Shown here: positions 35,313-46,826 of the stretch, one piece after another
Numbering within the stretch: the first letter of the stretch is position 1
How the letters are laid out: each line of letters begins with the position of its first letter
DNA from: Gammaproteobacteria bacterium
GTDB lineage: Bacteria; Pseudomonadota; Gammaproteobacteria; Pseudomonadales; JAUIET01
Direction of reading: 5' to 3'
Assembly (NCBI GenBank): GCA_030429735.1
Contig: JAUIET010000003.1
Coordinates: 1-64,000, forward strand
Length of the DNA stretch: 64,000 nt
The notes under the pieces: generated by a model
Seen by the model: only the letters and a program-made list of their open reading frames with translations
Told to the model about the DNA's origin: nothing
Database searches by the model: none
Translations under genes and position numbers: made by a program

Positions 35313-37268
35313 ATGATATCGAATACTAGAAAGCGATACTCACCATCACTAGGGCTAATGACCATGTTGCTCTGTACGATAGGTGTTAACAGCGCCGCAG
35401 ACGACACGGAATGGAGCGGTTTCTCAGAGGCTGTCACGCACTATCGGGATGGGCCAGGCTTATCCAAGGCTCGTGTTGGATTTCAGTTAGAAGGCCTTAA
35501 ATTCATTGGCGATGCCGGGATCTTCAGCAATTTTTCTATCAACGGGACCTTGCGGCTTAGCTACGACGGCGTATACGACCTTAACGATGATGAATTCGGC
35601 GATGAAGCAGGCGGGCCGATCATTCTGGAAGGCGGTCTGGTTAACACACCGCATGGACAAGGCTTTGTTAACGGGCCCGTGGTAGCCGGTGCTTTGGGGC
35701 TTGTTAATAATGCCTTCGCAGATCCCGCCGTACTGGCGATGACCAATCCCAATCAAGGATTGCGGGTTTTGGGTGACCATCTGCACCCGCAAGCCGGTGG
35801 TGTGGGCTTTGGGGTTCCAGTAAGACCATGTGACACGGATTCGCGTGGTTGCTTAAGAGACTACATGGACGCCGATAAAGACGAGCTGGCGGCACCGGAA
35901 ATATTCAGTGATCGACTCGACTTCATTCGGGAGCTTTACATTGATGGCACCATTCCTCTCAAGAGTGGCCAGCAGATCGATGTACGGCTGGGCAAACAGC
36001 AGGTAGTTTGGGGACGCACCGATTTGTTCCGGGTACTTGACGTGATCAATCCGGTTGATTTCTCACGTAACAATATCTATGACGAGCTCGAAGACATACG
36101 AATACCAATGTGGATACTTCACACGGAATATCGTATGGGTTCGAACGAGGTGTTCGATGACATTAATCTGTCGATGGTATGGAACTTCGATAAGTTCAGA
36201 CCGAGCAACCTTGGCCAATGTGGAACGCCCAATGCCATATTGGACGCCGGATGCTTCTTTCGTGGCATGAAGAATCTATGGGAAAACGGCGGCACGGTCT
36301 CGAACTTCGCGGCGGTACCCGATGGCGCGGGTGGAACCTTACCTGGTCTTCAAACGACTGACTTTGGACCGAATCAAATAGGCATACGTAATGTTGATCT
36401 GCCCGACTGGTCCTTAAGCAACACACAATTGGGCTTTAAATTAGAAGGTGTGATTCAAGACTTCACTTTCTCACTGAATGCATTGATGTTTCGATCGCAT
36501 CTGCCTTCGTTACGAGGCAGCGATTTTGAATCGGTCAATGCCTTTACCGGTGAGTCAGCTGTATTTGACCATCTGATTGCTTTTGATGTCGCGTTCCCAA
36601 GGGTCAAACTACTGGGTGGTTCGCTGGACTACTACGCGCAAAGCATTGATACCGTATTCCGTATGGAAGCGGCCTATACCTCTGGCGAAGAATTTGCCAA
36701 CACGATTCAACCGAGATTATTTTCTGAATCGGATGTTGTGCGATATGTGATTGGGGCTGATAGAAACTTTTTTATGCGAGCCATTAACAAGAACCGCGCC
36801 TTCCTGCTGTCGATGCAAGTATTTGGCCAGCACTTACTGGATCATGAAACTCAATCTGCGGCTTTCGGCACGATTGGCATGCCAGATTGGGAAGAGAACT
36901 GGATAGCGACCGCGTTGCTGAAAGGCTGGTGGATGAACGACCGCTTGAGTCCGCAGTTGATTCTCGCGCATGACTTCCGAGGCGAGGCAACAACCGTTGA
37001 AGCATCAATGGACTGGCTAATATCAGACAACTGGCAATTCATCGTTAAAGCCAATGTAAAACTAGGCGACAAGCAATTCCAATTCGATGATTGCCGTACC
37101 TGTAATCCCTGGGGTCCATTTACGGCCACGCCCGCACACGCCGACCCTTTCCAATCCGGTTCAGTAGGCCTACAAGGCTTCGAACCTCTCGGGAGATTCC
37201 GGTCGGGACCAATTGGCATGGCCCAGGAAGAAGACGAGATCCAGATTACCGTTCGATATCGCTTCTAA
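35313..37268 (+). CDS. DUF1302 outer-membrane beta-barrel protein
   Basis: 651 aa with a signal peptide (ending near SAADD) and DUF1302 features: repeated amphipathic strands, RLGKQQVVWGRTDLFRVLDVINP near 225, and a C-terminal ITVRYRF strand ending in Phe, the outer-membrane assembly signal. DUF1302 proteins recur beside DUF1329 and MMPL genes in clusters for aromatic, terpenoid or steroid breakdown and may be porins for hydrophobic compounds; direct biochemical proof is lacking as far as I know. Confidence 0.88.
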   Translation: MISNTRKRYSPSLGLMTMLLCTIGVNSAADDTEWSGFSEAVTHYRDGPGLSKARVGFQLEGLKFIGDAGIFSNFSINGTLRLSYDGVYDLNDDEFGDEAGGPIILEGGLVNTPHGQGFVNGPVVAGALGLVNNAFADPAVLAMTNPNQGLRVLGDHLHPQAGGVGFGVPVRPCDTDSRGCLRDYMDADKDELAAPEIFSDRLDFIRELYIDGTIPLKSGQQIDVRLGKQQVVWGRTDLFRVLDVINPVDFSRNNIYDELEDIRIPMWILHTEYRMGSNEVFDDINLSMVWNFDKFRPSNLGQCGTPNAILDAGCFFRGMKNLWENGGTVSNFAAVPDGAGGTLPGLQTTDFGPNQIGIRNVDLPDWSLSNTQLGFKLEGVIQDFTFSLNALMFRSHLPSLRGSDFESVNAFTGESAVFDHLIAFDVAFPRVKLLGGSLDYYAQSIDTVFRMEAAYTSGEEFANTIQPRLFSESDVVRYVIGADRNFFMRAINKNRAFLLSMQVFGQHLLDHETQSAAFGTIGMPDWEENWIATALLKGWWMNDRLSPQLILAHDFRGEATTVEASMDWLISDNWQFIVKANVKLGDKQFQFDDCRTCNPWGPFTATPAHADPFQSGSVGLQGFEPLGRFRSGPIGMAQEEDEIQITVRYRF

Positions 37269-37312
37269 GTTGATTTTTAAGACTCTAATGAACATTTACT
37301 GAGGAAAGTAAT

Positions 37313-38632
37313 ATGAAACTATCTATCTATTGTGCTGCGTTGGCAGCAATTTGCAGCACCCTAACGGCTACGAGCAGTCTTGGGGATCCTGGAGATGTAG
37401 TTGATAAGTCCTTTTACCCCTATCGTGATTCCGTACCAACTGCGGAGGGTTTATCCGTAGGTATGGTCATTGATCAGACCAATATTGCCAGCGTTAAAGA
37501 TTCAGTTGATCCGGCATTTGCAGAATACATCAGCAATGGTTGGACAACAATCAAGGTTGGCGAGACTACCTCTTTTGAACTTCACCCTAACTATGTTAAA
37601 GCAACCCGCGACCACATGAACAATGTGAAGTTGGGAGAACAAGTAGGCGAGATAACAGGTTCGGTAGCAGGTCGACCTTTCCCCCAGGAGCCGGATTTAG
37701 ATGATCCCCGCGCTGGAGAAAAGCTAGCCTGGAATTACAAGTTCGGTTATAACTGGGGTGATAACGCTGCTATCTACCCGTTCTACTGGACATATCGGAA
37801 TCTTGAAACGGCAAAGGCAGAACGTCAAATCAAGTTTAACTTTCACTTCCTGAACTATACACATCGTGTGAATCAAGAGCCGACACCCGCGATTACACCA
37901 AACCCTTCGAACCTGTTCAGAGCCATCTATGTTCAGGTACTCGAACCCTTTGATGTGAAAAACACGCAGCTACTGATTCATCGTGCAGAAGACGACTTGC
38001 AACGAGATAACTCGTATTTGTATCTCGGTTTTCAGCGTCGCGTGCGACGGCTTGCAACCGGTCAGGTCACCGACTCTTTTCTTGGGTCCGATTTGATGAT
38101 TGAGGACTTCGAGGGTTATAACGGTCGAACTTCAGACATGGAATGGAAATACCTAGGCACACGAAATGTGTTGTTGCCATTTTACAATCACAATGAAATG
38201 ACGCTTGACCAGGAAACGCATTCAGATGACGACGGCTACCAGGTGATTGCGTTTGGTGGCAAGGGCGGTTGTTTCCCAGACATTACATGGCAACTCCGAA
38301 AAGTCTACGAGGTTGAGGCCATTCCTGTCGACAAGAATCATCCAGTGGGAAAACGCGTATTCTTCATGGATGCTCAAACGTTTACCATCCCGCGAACCAA
38401 CATTTACGATCGTGCTGGTAAATTGTGGAAAAGCTTTCTGATTGGCCAGGCTCATCCCGATCATCATTTGCCCATTAACAAAGGTACCGGTGTGTCGATC
38501 GATGATTCATTCATGATGTTGGATGTGCAAGCTGGACACTGCACTACTGGACAATTCAAAGGCCAGGTTGATCCTTCATTAAACCCGACAAGTTTGTTTA
38601 CGGTGCAAAACATGCGCGCCACAGGCAAGTAG
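37313..38632 (+). CDS. DUF1329 periplasmic protein (paralogue 2)
   Basis: 439 aa with a signal peptide (AAICSTLTATSSLG) and a DUF1329 domain; it shares QRRVRRLATGQ, DSFLGSDLMIEDF, YNGR and MEWKYL with the paralogue at 17201. LolA/LolB-like fold is assumed from the family. It ends the envelope cassette, 44 bp after DUF1302 and just before a strong terminator. Having one copy in this cassette and one in the phenol operon suggests both respond to the same inducer. Confidence 0.88.
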   Translation: MKLSIYCAALAAICSTLTATSSLGDPGDVVDKSFYPYRDSVPTAEGLSVGMVIDQTNIASVKDSVDPAFAEYISNGWTTIKVGETTSFELHPNYVKATRDHMNNVKLGEQVGEITGSVAGRPFPQEPDLDDPRAGEKLAWNYKFGYNWGDNAAIYPFYWTYRNLETAKAERQIKFNFHFLNYTHRVNQEPTPAITPNPSNLFRAIYVQVLEPFDVKNTQLLIHRAEDDLQRDNSYLYLGFQRRVRRLATGQVTDSFLGSDLMIEDFEGYNGRTSDMEWKYLGTRNVLLPFYNHNEMTLDQETHSDDDGYQVIAFGGKGGCFPDITWQLRKVYEVEAIPVDKNHPVGKRVFFMDAQTFTIPRTNIYDRAGKLWKSFLIGQAHPDHHLPINKGTGVSIDDSFMMLDVQAGHCTTGQFKGQVDPSLNPTSLFTVQNMRATGK

Positions 38633-38655
38633 GATTCCTCACCTAAAATGCAGCT

Positions 38656-38681
38656 AGGCCTTCGTTTGAAGGCCTTTTTTT
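38656..38681 (+). terminator. intrinsic terminator of the envelope cassette
   Basis: AGGCCTTC/GAAGGCCT forms an 8-bp stem with a 4-nt loop (GTTT) followed by a run of seven T, 24 nt after the DUF1329 stop. Confidence 0.93.
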
Positions 38682-38714
38682 GGCTAAAATTCTTTGCTAG
38701 CTTGAGAGAATACG

Positions 38715-39056
38715 ATGCTTGAACTCTACACTCACCCGATGTCATCCTGCGCCCAAAAAGTGCGGATTGTACTGGCCGAGAAAAGTTTGCCTTGGACAGC
38801 TCATCACGTAAACCTTGCAAAGAAAGAAAATCTCAATGCTGAATACCTAAAGTTAAACCCTTTGGGTGTGGTGCCGACATTAGTCGATGACAACAATCCG
38901 GTTATAGAATCATCGATCATTTGCGAGTACCTTGATGATTCTTATCCCGACGTGTCATTGTGGCTCAGCGATCCACTTCTACTATCCAAAATGCGCTTTT
39001 GGATGAAGCATGTGGACACCAAACTGCACCCAGCCTGCGGCGCTATTGTTGCTTAG
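38715..39056 (+). pseudogene. truncated glutathione S-transferase (N-terminal domain only)
   Basis: 113 codons encode a complete GST thioredoxin-fold domain (LYTHPMSSCAQKVRIVLAE; NPLGVVPTLVDD; ESSIICEYLDD) and the first part of the helical domain (MRFWMKHVDTKLHPACGAIVA), then stop at TAG. Full GSTs are about 200 aa. Shifting frame just before the stop gives AIPHRLKK, similar to GST sequence, then another stop, suggesting decay by frameshift plus loss of the 3' end. It has no obvious promoter after the terminator at 38656. Confidence 0.7.
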
Positions 39057-39258
39057 CCATACCTCACCGTCTCAAAAAGTAGATGAATTAACATTTGATA
39101 AGTAGCCATTGTGAATCTCCGGGAAGTAACCATAGGCGACCGGAGAATAGGGAATCAGCAAAATTGCCGTAAGAACGCCACAGAATGGAGGATTATAGCA
39201 GGAGCCCGGCTTCAACACGGTCAAGTAACCATGGAGACACCTGACTGAAACCGCTGTC
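39057..39258. other. non-coding stretch
   Basis: About 200 bp between the GST fragment and the convergent cytochrome gene. Apart from possible remnants of the lost GST C-terminal region near its left end, nothing recognisable is seen. Confidence 0.4.
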
Positions 39259-42069
39259 TTATTTCCGCTTAAGGACAATTTCGTCTTTGCCGCGCTGCAG
39301 CAATATCACCATATCATCTGGTCCGCGCTCTTCGAACGTAAACGAAAAGTCCATTTCTTTCACCGAGAAAACGCCATTAGCATCTGGTTTTAGCTGACTG
39401 CTCCCTTGCGGTGAGTCAAGAACAATATGGTCTGGGCCGGCGATCACGTCAAAGCTAATTGGCATGAATGGAACCTTGTACGTGCCTTCATATTTCGAAA
39501 AAGGAGAATGCACCTTGACTTGTTCCAACTCAGCCACAGTCCACGGGGTGGCCCGATCAGCAGTAGCCGCACGAACACTGGCCACCTGTTCAACCGATAT
39601 TGGGCTGGCTGCATTTCCCCATTGCCGCCTGATATAGGTGAGTAAGCCAGCGACACTCTGATCATCGAAGCTCGGTAAATGACCGTGGCCGGGCATACTC
39701 ATATTCCACTCTTCTCCGAGTACTGTCATTGGCCCAGTCACGCCCTGCAGAACAATGCGCGTTAACCATTCCGGTGGACCATTCACCCAATCGGATTCAG
39801 CCAATGGAGGAGCCAGCCCGGCCTGGCCTTGACCTTTGCCGCCATGACACGCGGCGCATGATGGAAACAGCGTTTTACCCTGCTCAACCAACTGCTGTTG
39901 TGCTTCGGTCAGCGGTTCAAGGCCTGCCACAAAATCGTCACCTGGCCAGGTAAACGCAACGCGGGCACGATAGAGGGCCTTGCTAACATCGCTATCCGTA
40001 GAGTCTTGCAGGGCCATAAGCGCTGGCGCCTGGGCAAACTTAACCGGCAAAAAATTCTCTGCCTTTGCCGCCTCGCGAAGACCATTTAGCCAGGCGATTA
40101 ACTGCCAGGCAGGTATCGAAGTCGCGTTGCGCGCCAGCCAATCAAAATGGGCGGTGATCGCGTCTGTTGGTTCTTGCTGGCCCAGCTGTTCACGCGCGCT
40201 CAGATAAGCCATCATGCTTAACGTCGTGTGCAACTGCTGCGCGCCATCACTGTGATCGCGCGATGAATCAGTCAGCCAAGCCTGCATCTCGGACGCCGCG
40301 TCATGCCCCAACCCTGCCGCATACACTCGTCGGAAATACGGATTTTCCATGTGCTTGATCACCAGTTCGCGGACAAACGCCCTGCTTTGTTCATCAGTGA
40401 CCAGGGCCGCCAGCAAATGAACTTCCTCAAGCGTTGACAGTGAATTGGCGCGCGCCCAGGCACGAATGTTATCGCTCTGTAACCGCGATGTTAGCATTTG
40501 CAGCGCGGCGATCCGCGGTGCGCCCGGCGCGTCAAGCCCCGCGTAAATATCTTCTTCCTGCAGCGTATTGGTTCTATGCTTTAACCAAAGTACGTCTACC
40601 TTGGCGTGCAGCGGCACCGACTCAACCGACAATGCCTTAACGGCGGGTCTGTATTCTTCCTTCTCCAACACTCTTGATGCGGTTTGCCGTGGCCAGACAT
40701 CAACATGCTGCAAGGCCTTCACCAGGCCTTTGCTGGAATCCAGCTCGAAGGGGACTGCTGGCGCCGCATCAATAGCGCTTATCCGATAAATTCGACCCAT
40801 GCCAATAGGCTCAACCAAACCCCGCTGCTGGGCCTGCGCGCGCAATTCATCACTGATAAATTGGCGGTGTTGGATTATGCCGCGATACATGTCAATCACG
40901 TACAAAGCACCGTCCGGACCAAGACGCATATCCACCGGTCTAAAACGCTCATCGGTGGACGCCAGAAATGATCGCTCGCCCCATTCATCGTCTGCATAAT
41001 TCACTGATTGCGCGCTCAGCTGCACGCCATTTTGTTGCAGAGCGAGCTGCACAATGAGGTTACCCGCAGCTTCCGGCACGAACACGTGCCCTTGCATCGA
41101 GTCGGGTAGCTGCGAACCAGAATAATATTGCACACCGCTGGCCGCCGTTGCGACGTTGAGGCGATGATCATCTCTCAATACACCTTCAGTGTAAGCGCGA
41201 TTCACACCGGGGTTAATGCGAATGGAGTGCACCTGCTGGTCTGCTATTAGCATTTCACCCAGTCCAACCCCGGCATCGGGTCCCAAGCCCCGATGGGGTG
41301 AACGCAATAGGTAGTGGGCCGGAAACAAATCGCCCAGCAACAGCGTGGAATTAGTGTTGTACAGAAAACGACCCGTAGGGTCAGCACTCAGGCCCCACTG
41401 GCCGCGAAAAGCAGTGATCTCGGATTCCAGTTCGCTATTGATCACACGCCGCCTCACGTCGCTCTTGGCACTGTAGAGCCAGCCATCAAGTGCGCGCATC
41501 AGGCGGTTTTCATCGTGCTCCACGTCGTCAGGGTCGCCATTTCCATAGTCGCCAAGCCGGCGTTTTGTATCGCACAGGTTTTCGCTATTGGGCATTTCGC
41601 ACAGCCAGAGATTGGGCGGCTCAGCAACGACAACGCCTTCGTTAACGATCGCGATGGCTCGCGGGTTAACCAGGCCATCAAGGAACAGCTCGCTGCGATC
41701 CATCTTGCCGTCCTGATTAGTGTCGCTAAGTCGCACCACGCGCCCAAACGGTTCGGTTTCGCCCGTGCCATAGCTGTCACGCATAAAACCGCGCATTTCA
41801 ACCACATACAGGCGGCCAAATTCATCCCATTCCATGGCCACTGGATCACCCACCAGGGGCTCTGACGCTACCAGCTCAATTTTGATGCCTGGTGCTGTTC
41901 GAAATGCACTCAATGCCTGTGCAGTGCTCAAAGGCGTTGCGTCGGGAATGTCCATGGACTGGTAGCGTTGCTCCCAGCTGGGTGCTTCACTTACAGGAGA
42001 GCAACGATTAGTGCAGGCCGCCAAGAACAATGAAAGCAAGGAAAACAGGAAAAGATTGCGGCGCGTCAT
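39259..42069 (-). CDS. c-type cytochrome / propeller lipoprotein (PVC-type heme-binding family)
   Basis: 936 aa from ATG 42069, where the lipoprotein signal begins (MTRRNLF...FLAAC, lipid Cys 19); the track ORF adds 37 residues without homology features. An N-terminal sugar-dehydrogenase-like propeller (PVAMEWDEFGRLYVVEMRG; an EF-hand-like DTNQDGKMDRSEL; ALYVIDMYRG) is followed by a HEAT-like helical region, a cytochrome c domain with one CAACH heme site (about residue 735), and a beta-rich C-terminal domain. This architecture is typical of membrane-bound dehydrogenase-like proteins of planctomycetes and some proteobacteria. Substrate unknown. Confidence 0.82.
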   Translation of the reverse strand: MTRRNLFLFSLLSLFLAACTNRCSPVSEAPSWEQRYQSMDIPDATPLSTAQALSAFRTAPGIKIELVASEPLVGDPVAMEWDEFGRLYVVEMRGFMRDSYGTGETEPFGRVVRLSDTNQDGKMDRSELFLDGLVNPRAIAIVNEGVVVAEPPNLWLCEMPNSENLCDTKRRLGDYGNGDPDDVEHDENRLMRALDGWLYSAKSDVRRRVINSELESEITAFRGQWGLSADPTGRFLYNTNSTLLLGDLFPAHYLLRSPHRGLGPDAGVGLGEMLIADQQVHSIRINPGVNRAYTEGVLRDDHRLNVATAASGVQYYSGSQLPDSMQGHVFVPEAAGNLIVQLALQQNGVQLSAQSVNYADDEWGERSFLASTDERFRPVDMRLGPDGALYVIDMYRGIIQHRQFISDELRAQAQQRGLVEPIGMGRIYRISAIDAAPAVPFELDSSKGLVKALQHVDVWPRQTASRVLEKEEYRPAVKALSVESVPLHAKVDVLWLKHRTNTLQEEDIYAGLDAPGAPRIAALQMLTSRLQSDNIRAWARANSLSTLEEVHLLAALVTDEQSRAFVRELVIKHMENPYFRRVYAAGLGHDAASEMQAWLTDSSRDHSDGAQQLHTTLSMMAYLSAREQLGQQEPTDAITAHFDWLARNATSIPAWQLIAWLNGLREAAKAENFLPVKFAQAPALMALQDSTDSDVSKALYRARVAFTWPGDDFVAGLEPLTEAQQQLVEQGKTLFPSCAACHGGKGQGQAGLAPPLAESDWVNGPPEWLTRIVLQGVTGPMTVLGEEWNMSMPGHGHLPSFDDQSVAGLLTYIRRQWGNAASPISVEQVASVRAATADRATPWTVAELEQVKVHSPFSKYEGTYKVPFMPISFDVIAGPDHIVLDSPQGSSQLKPDANGVFSVKEMDFSFTFEERGPDDMVILLQRGKDEIVLKRK

Positions 42070-42152
42070 GAATAAACCAACTCTACGGTGTAAAATGGCG
42101 GGTGGCCCAAGCGCTTCGCTTTCGCTGAATACCCCCTGCCGGAATGCCGACC

Positions 42153-42542
42153 ATGTTAAGTCAAGAATTGCTAGACGCAAAGTACATCAGTTTTGCGACC
42201 CAAAAGCGCGATGGGAGTATGGTCGCCACGCCAGTGTGGGCCGGCAATGAACACAGCAGTCTTTTTGTGTTTTCGGAAGCCGACGCGGGTAAGGTTAAGC
42301 GGCTTAGAAATTTCAGCCACTCGACTGTTGCGCCCTGCACGGCCATGGGCCGCGTTACCGGTAACAGCTATGATTGCGAAGCTCGCCTTTTGGCGACTGA
42401 CGCGGACATTGAGCGCGCCTACAAAGCGCTCTACAGAAAGTACGGTTTGCTGATGCGCATGACGGACTTTTTGTCGAAATTAACCGGGCGCTATAACAAC
42501 CGCGCTTTAATTCAGATAGATGTTGGCGAGCAAAGCCACTAA
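42153..42542 (+). CDS. PPOX-class (pyridoxamine-phosphate-oxidase-fold) flavin/F420-type protein
   Basis: 129 aa with the split-barrel strings ELLDAKYISFATQKRDG, ATPVWAG and VKRLRNFSHSTVAPC, typical of the small PPOX-class family also found as F420-dependent reductases in actinobacteria; in this organism FMN or heme may be used instead. ATG 42153 has GGAA at 8 nt; the track ATG 42144 lacks a ribosome site. Divergent from the cytochrome gene and 20 bp before the antiporter gene. Confidence 0.8.
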   Translation: MLSQELLDAKYISFATQKRDGSMVATPVWAGNEHSSLFVFSEADAGKVKRLRNFSHSTVAPCTAMGRVTGNSYDCEARLLATDADIERAYKALYRKYGLLMRMTDFLSKLTGRYNNRALIQIDVGEQSH

Positions 42543-42562
42543 TGCCGCAGAGGATTCACTGA

Positions 42563-45420
<2,858 letters not shown>

Positions 45421-45462
45421 TTGCGAGCCCCGCCAACTTCCGCTAAAGTACCGGCCCTTCGT

Positions 45463-45550
45463 GGTGAGGTGTCCGAGTGGTCGAAGGAGCACGCCTGGAA
45501 AGTGTGTAAGCCGAAAGGCTTCGAGGGTTCGAATCCCTCCCTCACCGCCA
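45463..45550 (+). tRNA. tRNA-Ser (GGA anticodon)
   Basis: 88 nt including an encoded CCA. Acceptor stem GGTGAGG pairs with CCTCACC; anticodon stem CACGC/GTGTG with loop CTGGAAA gives GGA at 45497-45499; a long variable arm (typical of tRNA-Ser) precedes the T-arm GGGTTCGAATCCC. Reads UCC/UCU. Confidence 0.97.
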
Positions 45551-45563
45551 CTAATACCCAAGC

Positions 45564-46046
45564 CTATAAATTGGCAACATCGACTATGTGCTTCAGCAAG
45601 CAGGCAGTAGCGCGTTCAATGTCCGCCAGCACAACTGCAAAAGCCCCGTCTTCGCTATAGTATGGATCAGCCACCTGACCCTGCTTATGCCTGGGTGTGT
45701 AATCCAGCAGTAACTTCATTTCACCCTGAAAGTCAGTCGGCGCCCAGGCAATCACATTGCTGAGATTGTTTTTGTCCATTGCTACAATAAAATCAAAGCG
45801 TGTGTAATCACTGTCATCAATTTGCCTGGCAATTTGTTGGCTTATATCAATGCCGTGTTCAGAGGCGGCTGCAATCGCGCGTGGGTCCGGGTGTTTGCCG
45901 AGGTTAAATGCTGCGGTGCCACAGGAATCGGTGTGTATTTTATTGTGCAATCCGGCCTCATTCACTTGCTGCTGAAAAATGCCTTGCGCCATGGGCGAGC
46001 GGCAGATATTACCCAGACACACGAACAACACCCCCACTTCAGACAT
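45564..46046 (-). CDS. low-molecular-weight protein-tyrosine phosphatase
   Basis: 160 aa with the P-loop CLGNICRS near residue 10 (nucleophilic Cys, Arg) and the general-acid loop VADPYY near 126. In bacteria such enzymes often act on tyrosine kinases of polysaccharide export, but no such genes lie nearby. Its start overlaps the leader of the divergent Tag-like gene, 67 bp apart. Confidence 0.93.
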   Translation of the reverse strand: MSEVGVLFVCLGNICRSPMAQGIFQQQVNEAGLHNKIHTDSCGTAAFNLGKHPDPRAIAAASEHGIDISQQIARQIDDSDYTRFDFIVAMDKNNLSNVIAWAPTDFQGEMKLLLDYTPRHKQGQVADPYYSEDGAFAVVLADIERATACLLKHIVDVANL

Positions 46047-46113
46047 ACTTTTGGAACCCCTGGTGAATACAGGTATCCTACCGCAAGAACCCGTTCACAT
46101 TATTCTTAAACCT

Positions 46114-46815
46114 ATGGAAAAATTCAGCCGAATACATCAGCGAGCTTTGAAACGTAAGGGCGGTGAGAAAGCGCTGTCAGCCTTTTTGCCTAAAGTGATC
46201 CGCCCAAACAAACTGAAGGCGGTAGGTGACGACCGTTTTCTGGCGGAGATGAGCCGCTGTGTGTTTCAGGCAGGTTTCGTTTGGCGTGTGGTCAATCAAA
46301 AATGGGATGCATTCGAGAAAGTGTTTTTTGGTTTTGAACCGGGCAAGATTGTGTTGCTGAGCCCGGAACAAATCGAGAACATTGGCAAGAACCCGGCGAT
46401 TATTCGAAACATGCAGAAAATCGTCAGTGTGCAAAAAAATGCGCAGTTTGTGCTGGACGTAGCGCAAGAGCATGGCAGCTTCGCTGCCCTGGTCAGTCAC
46501 TGGCCGCCCGGTGATCATATTGGTTTGTATAAACTACTAAAGCAACGCGGCTGCCGTTTGGGGGGTGCCACGGGACCACGGGCACTGCGCAATCTGGGCA
46601 TTGATACATTTATGTTGAGTACAGACGTGATTCTTTGCCTAAAGAACGCAGGGCTTGAAATTGCCAGTAATCCCAGCAGTCAAAAAGACATGAGGGCAAT
46701 TCAACAGGCGTTCAACACCTGGCATGAAGAGAGCGGTCTTCCCTACAGTCACATGAGCAGAATAGCGTCGTGCTCTGTAGGCGAAAATTACGACATTGAG
46801 GTTTTCTCGCACTAG
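46114..46815 (+). CDS. DNA-3-methyladenine glycosylase I-like protein
   Basis: 233 aa from ATG 46114 (MEKFSRIHQRALKRKGGEKA); the track ORF adds 45 residues antisense to the phosphatase gene. It resembles the Tag superfamily (HhH fold): FLAEMSRCVFQAGFVWRVV aligns with the QAGLSW region, with RNMQKIVSVQKNA and a late STDVI. The zinc-binding Cys/His pairs of E. coli Tag are not evident, so this is a divergent subgroup and substrate is uncertain. It converges on yheS with 11 bp between stops. Confidence 0.78.
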   Translation: MEKFSRIHQRALKRKGGEKALSAFLPKVIRPNKLKAVGDDRFLAEMSRCVFQAGFVWRVVNQKWDAFEKVFFGFEPGKIVLLSPEQIENIGKNPAIIRNMQKIVSVQKNAQFVLDVAQEHGSFAALVSHWPPGDHIGLYKLLKQRGCRLGGATGPRALRNLGIDTFMLSTDVILCLKNAGLEIASNPSSQKDMRAIQQAFNTWHEESGLPYSHMSRIASCSVGENYDIEVFSH

Positions 46816-46826
46816 ACCCCTGTTGC

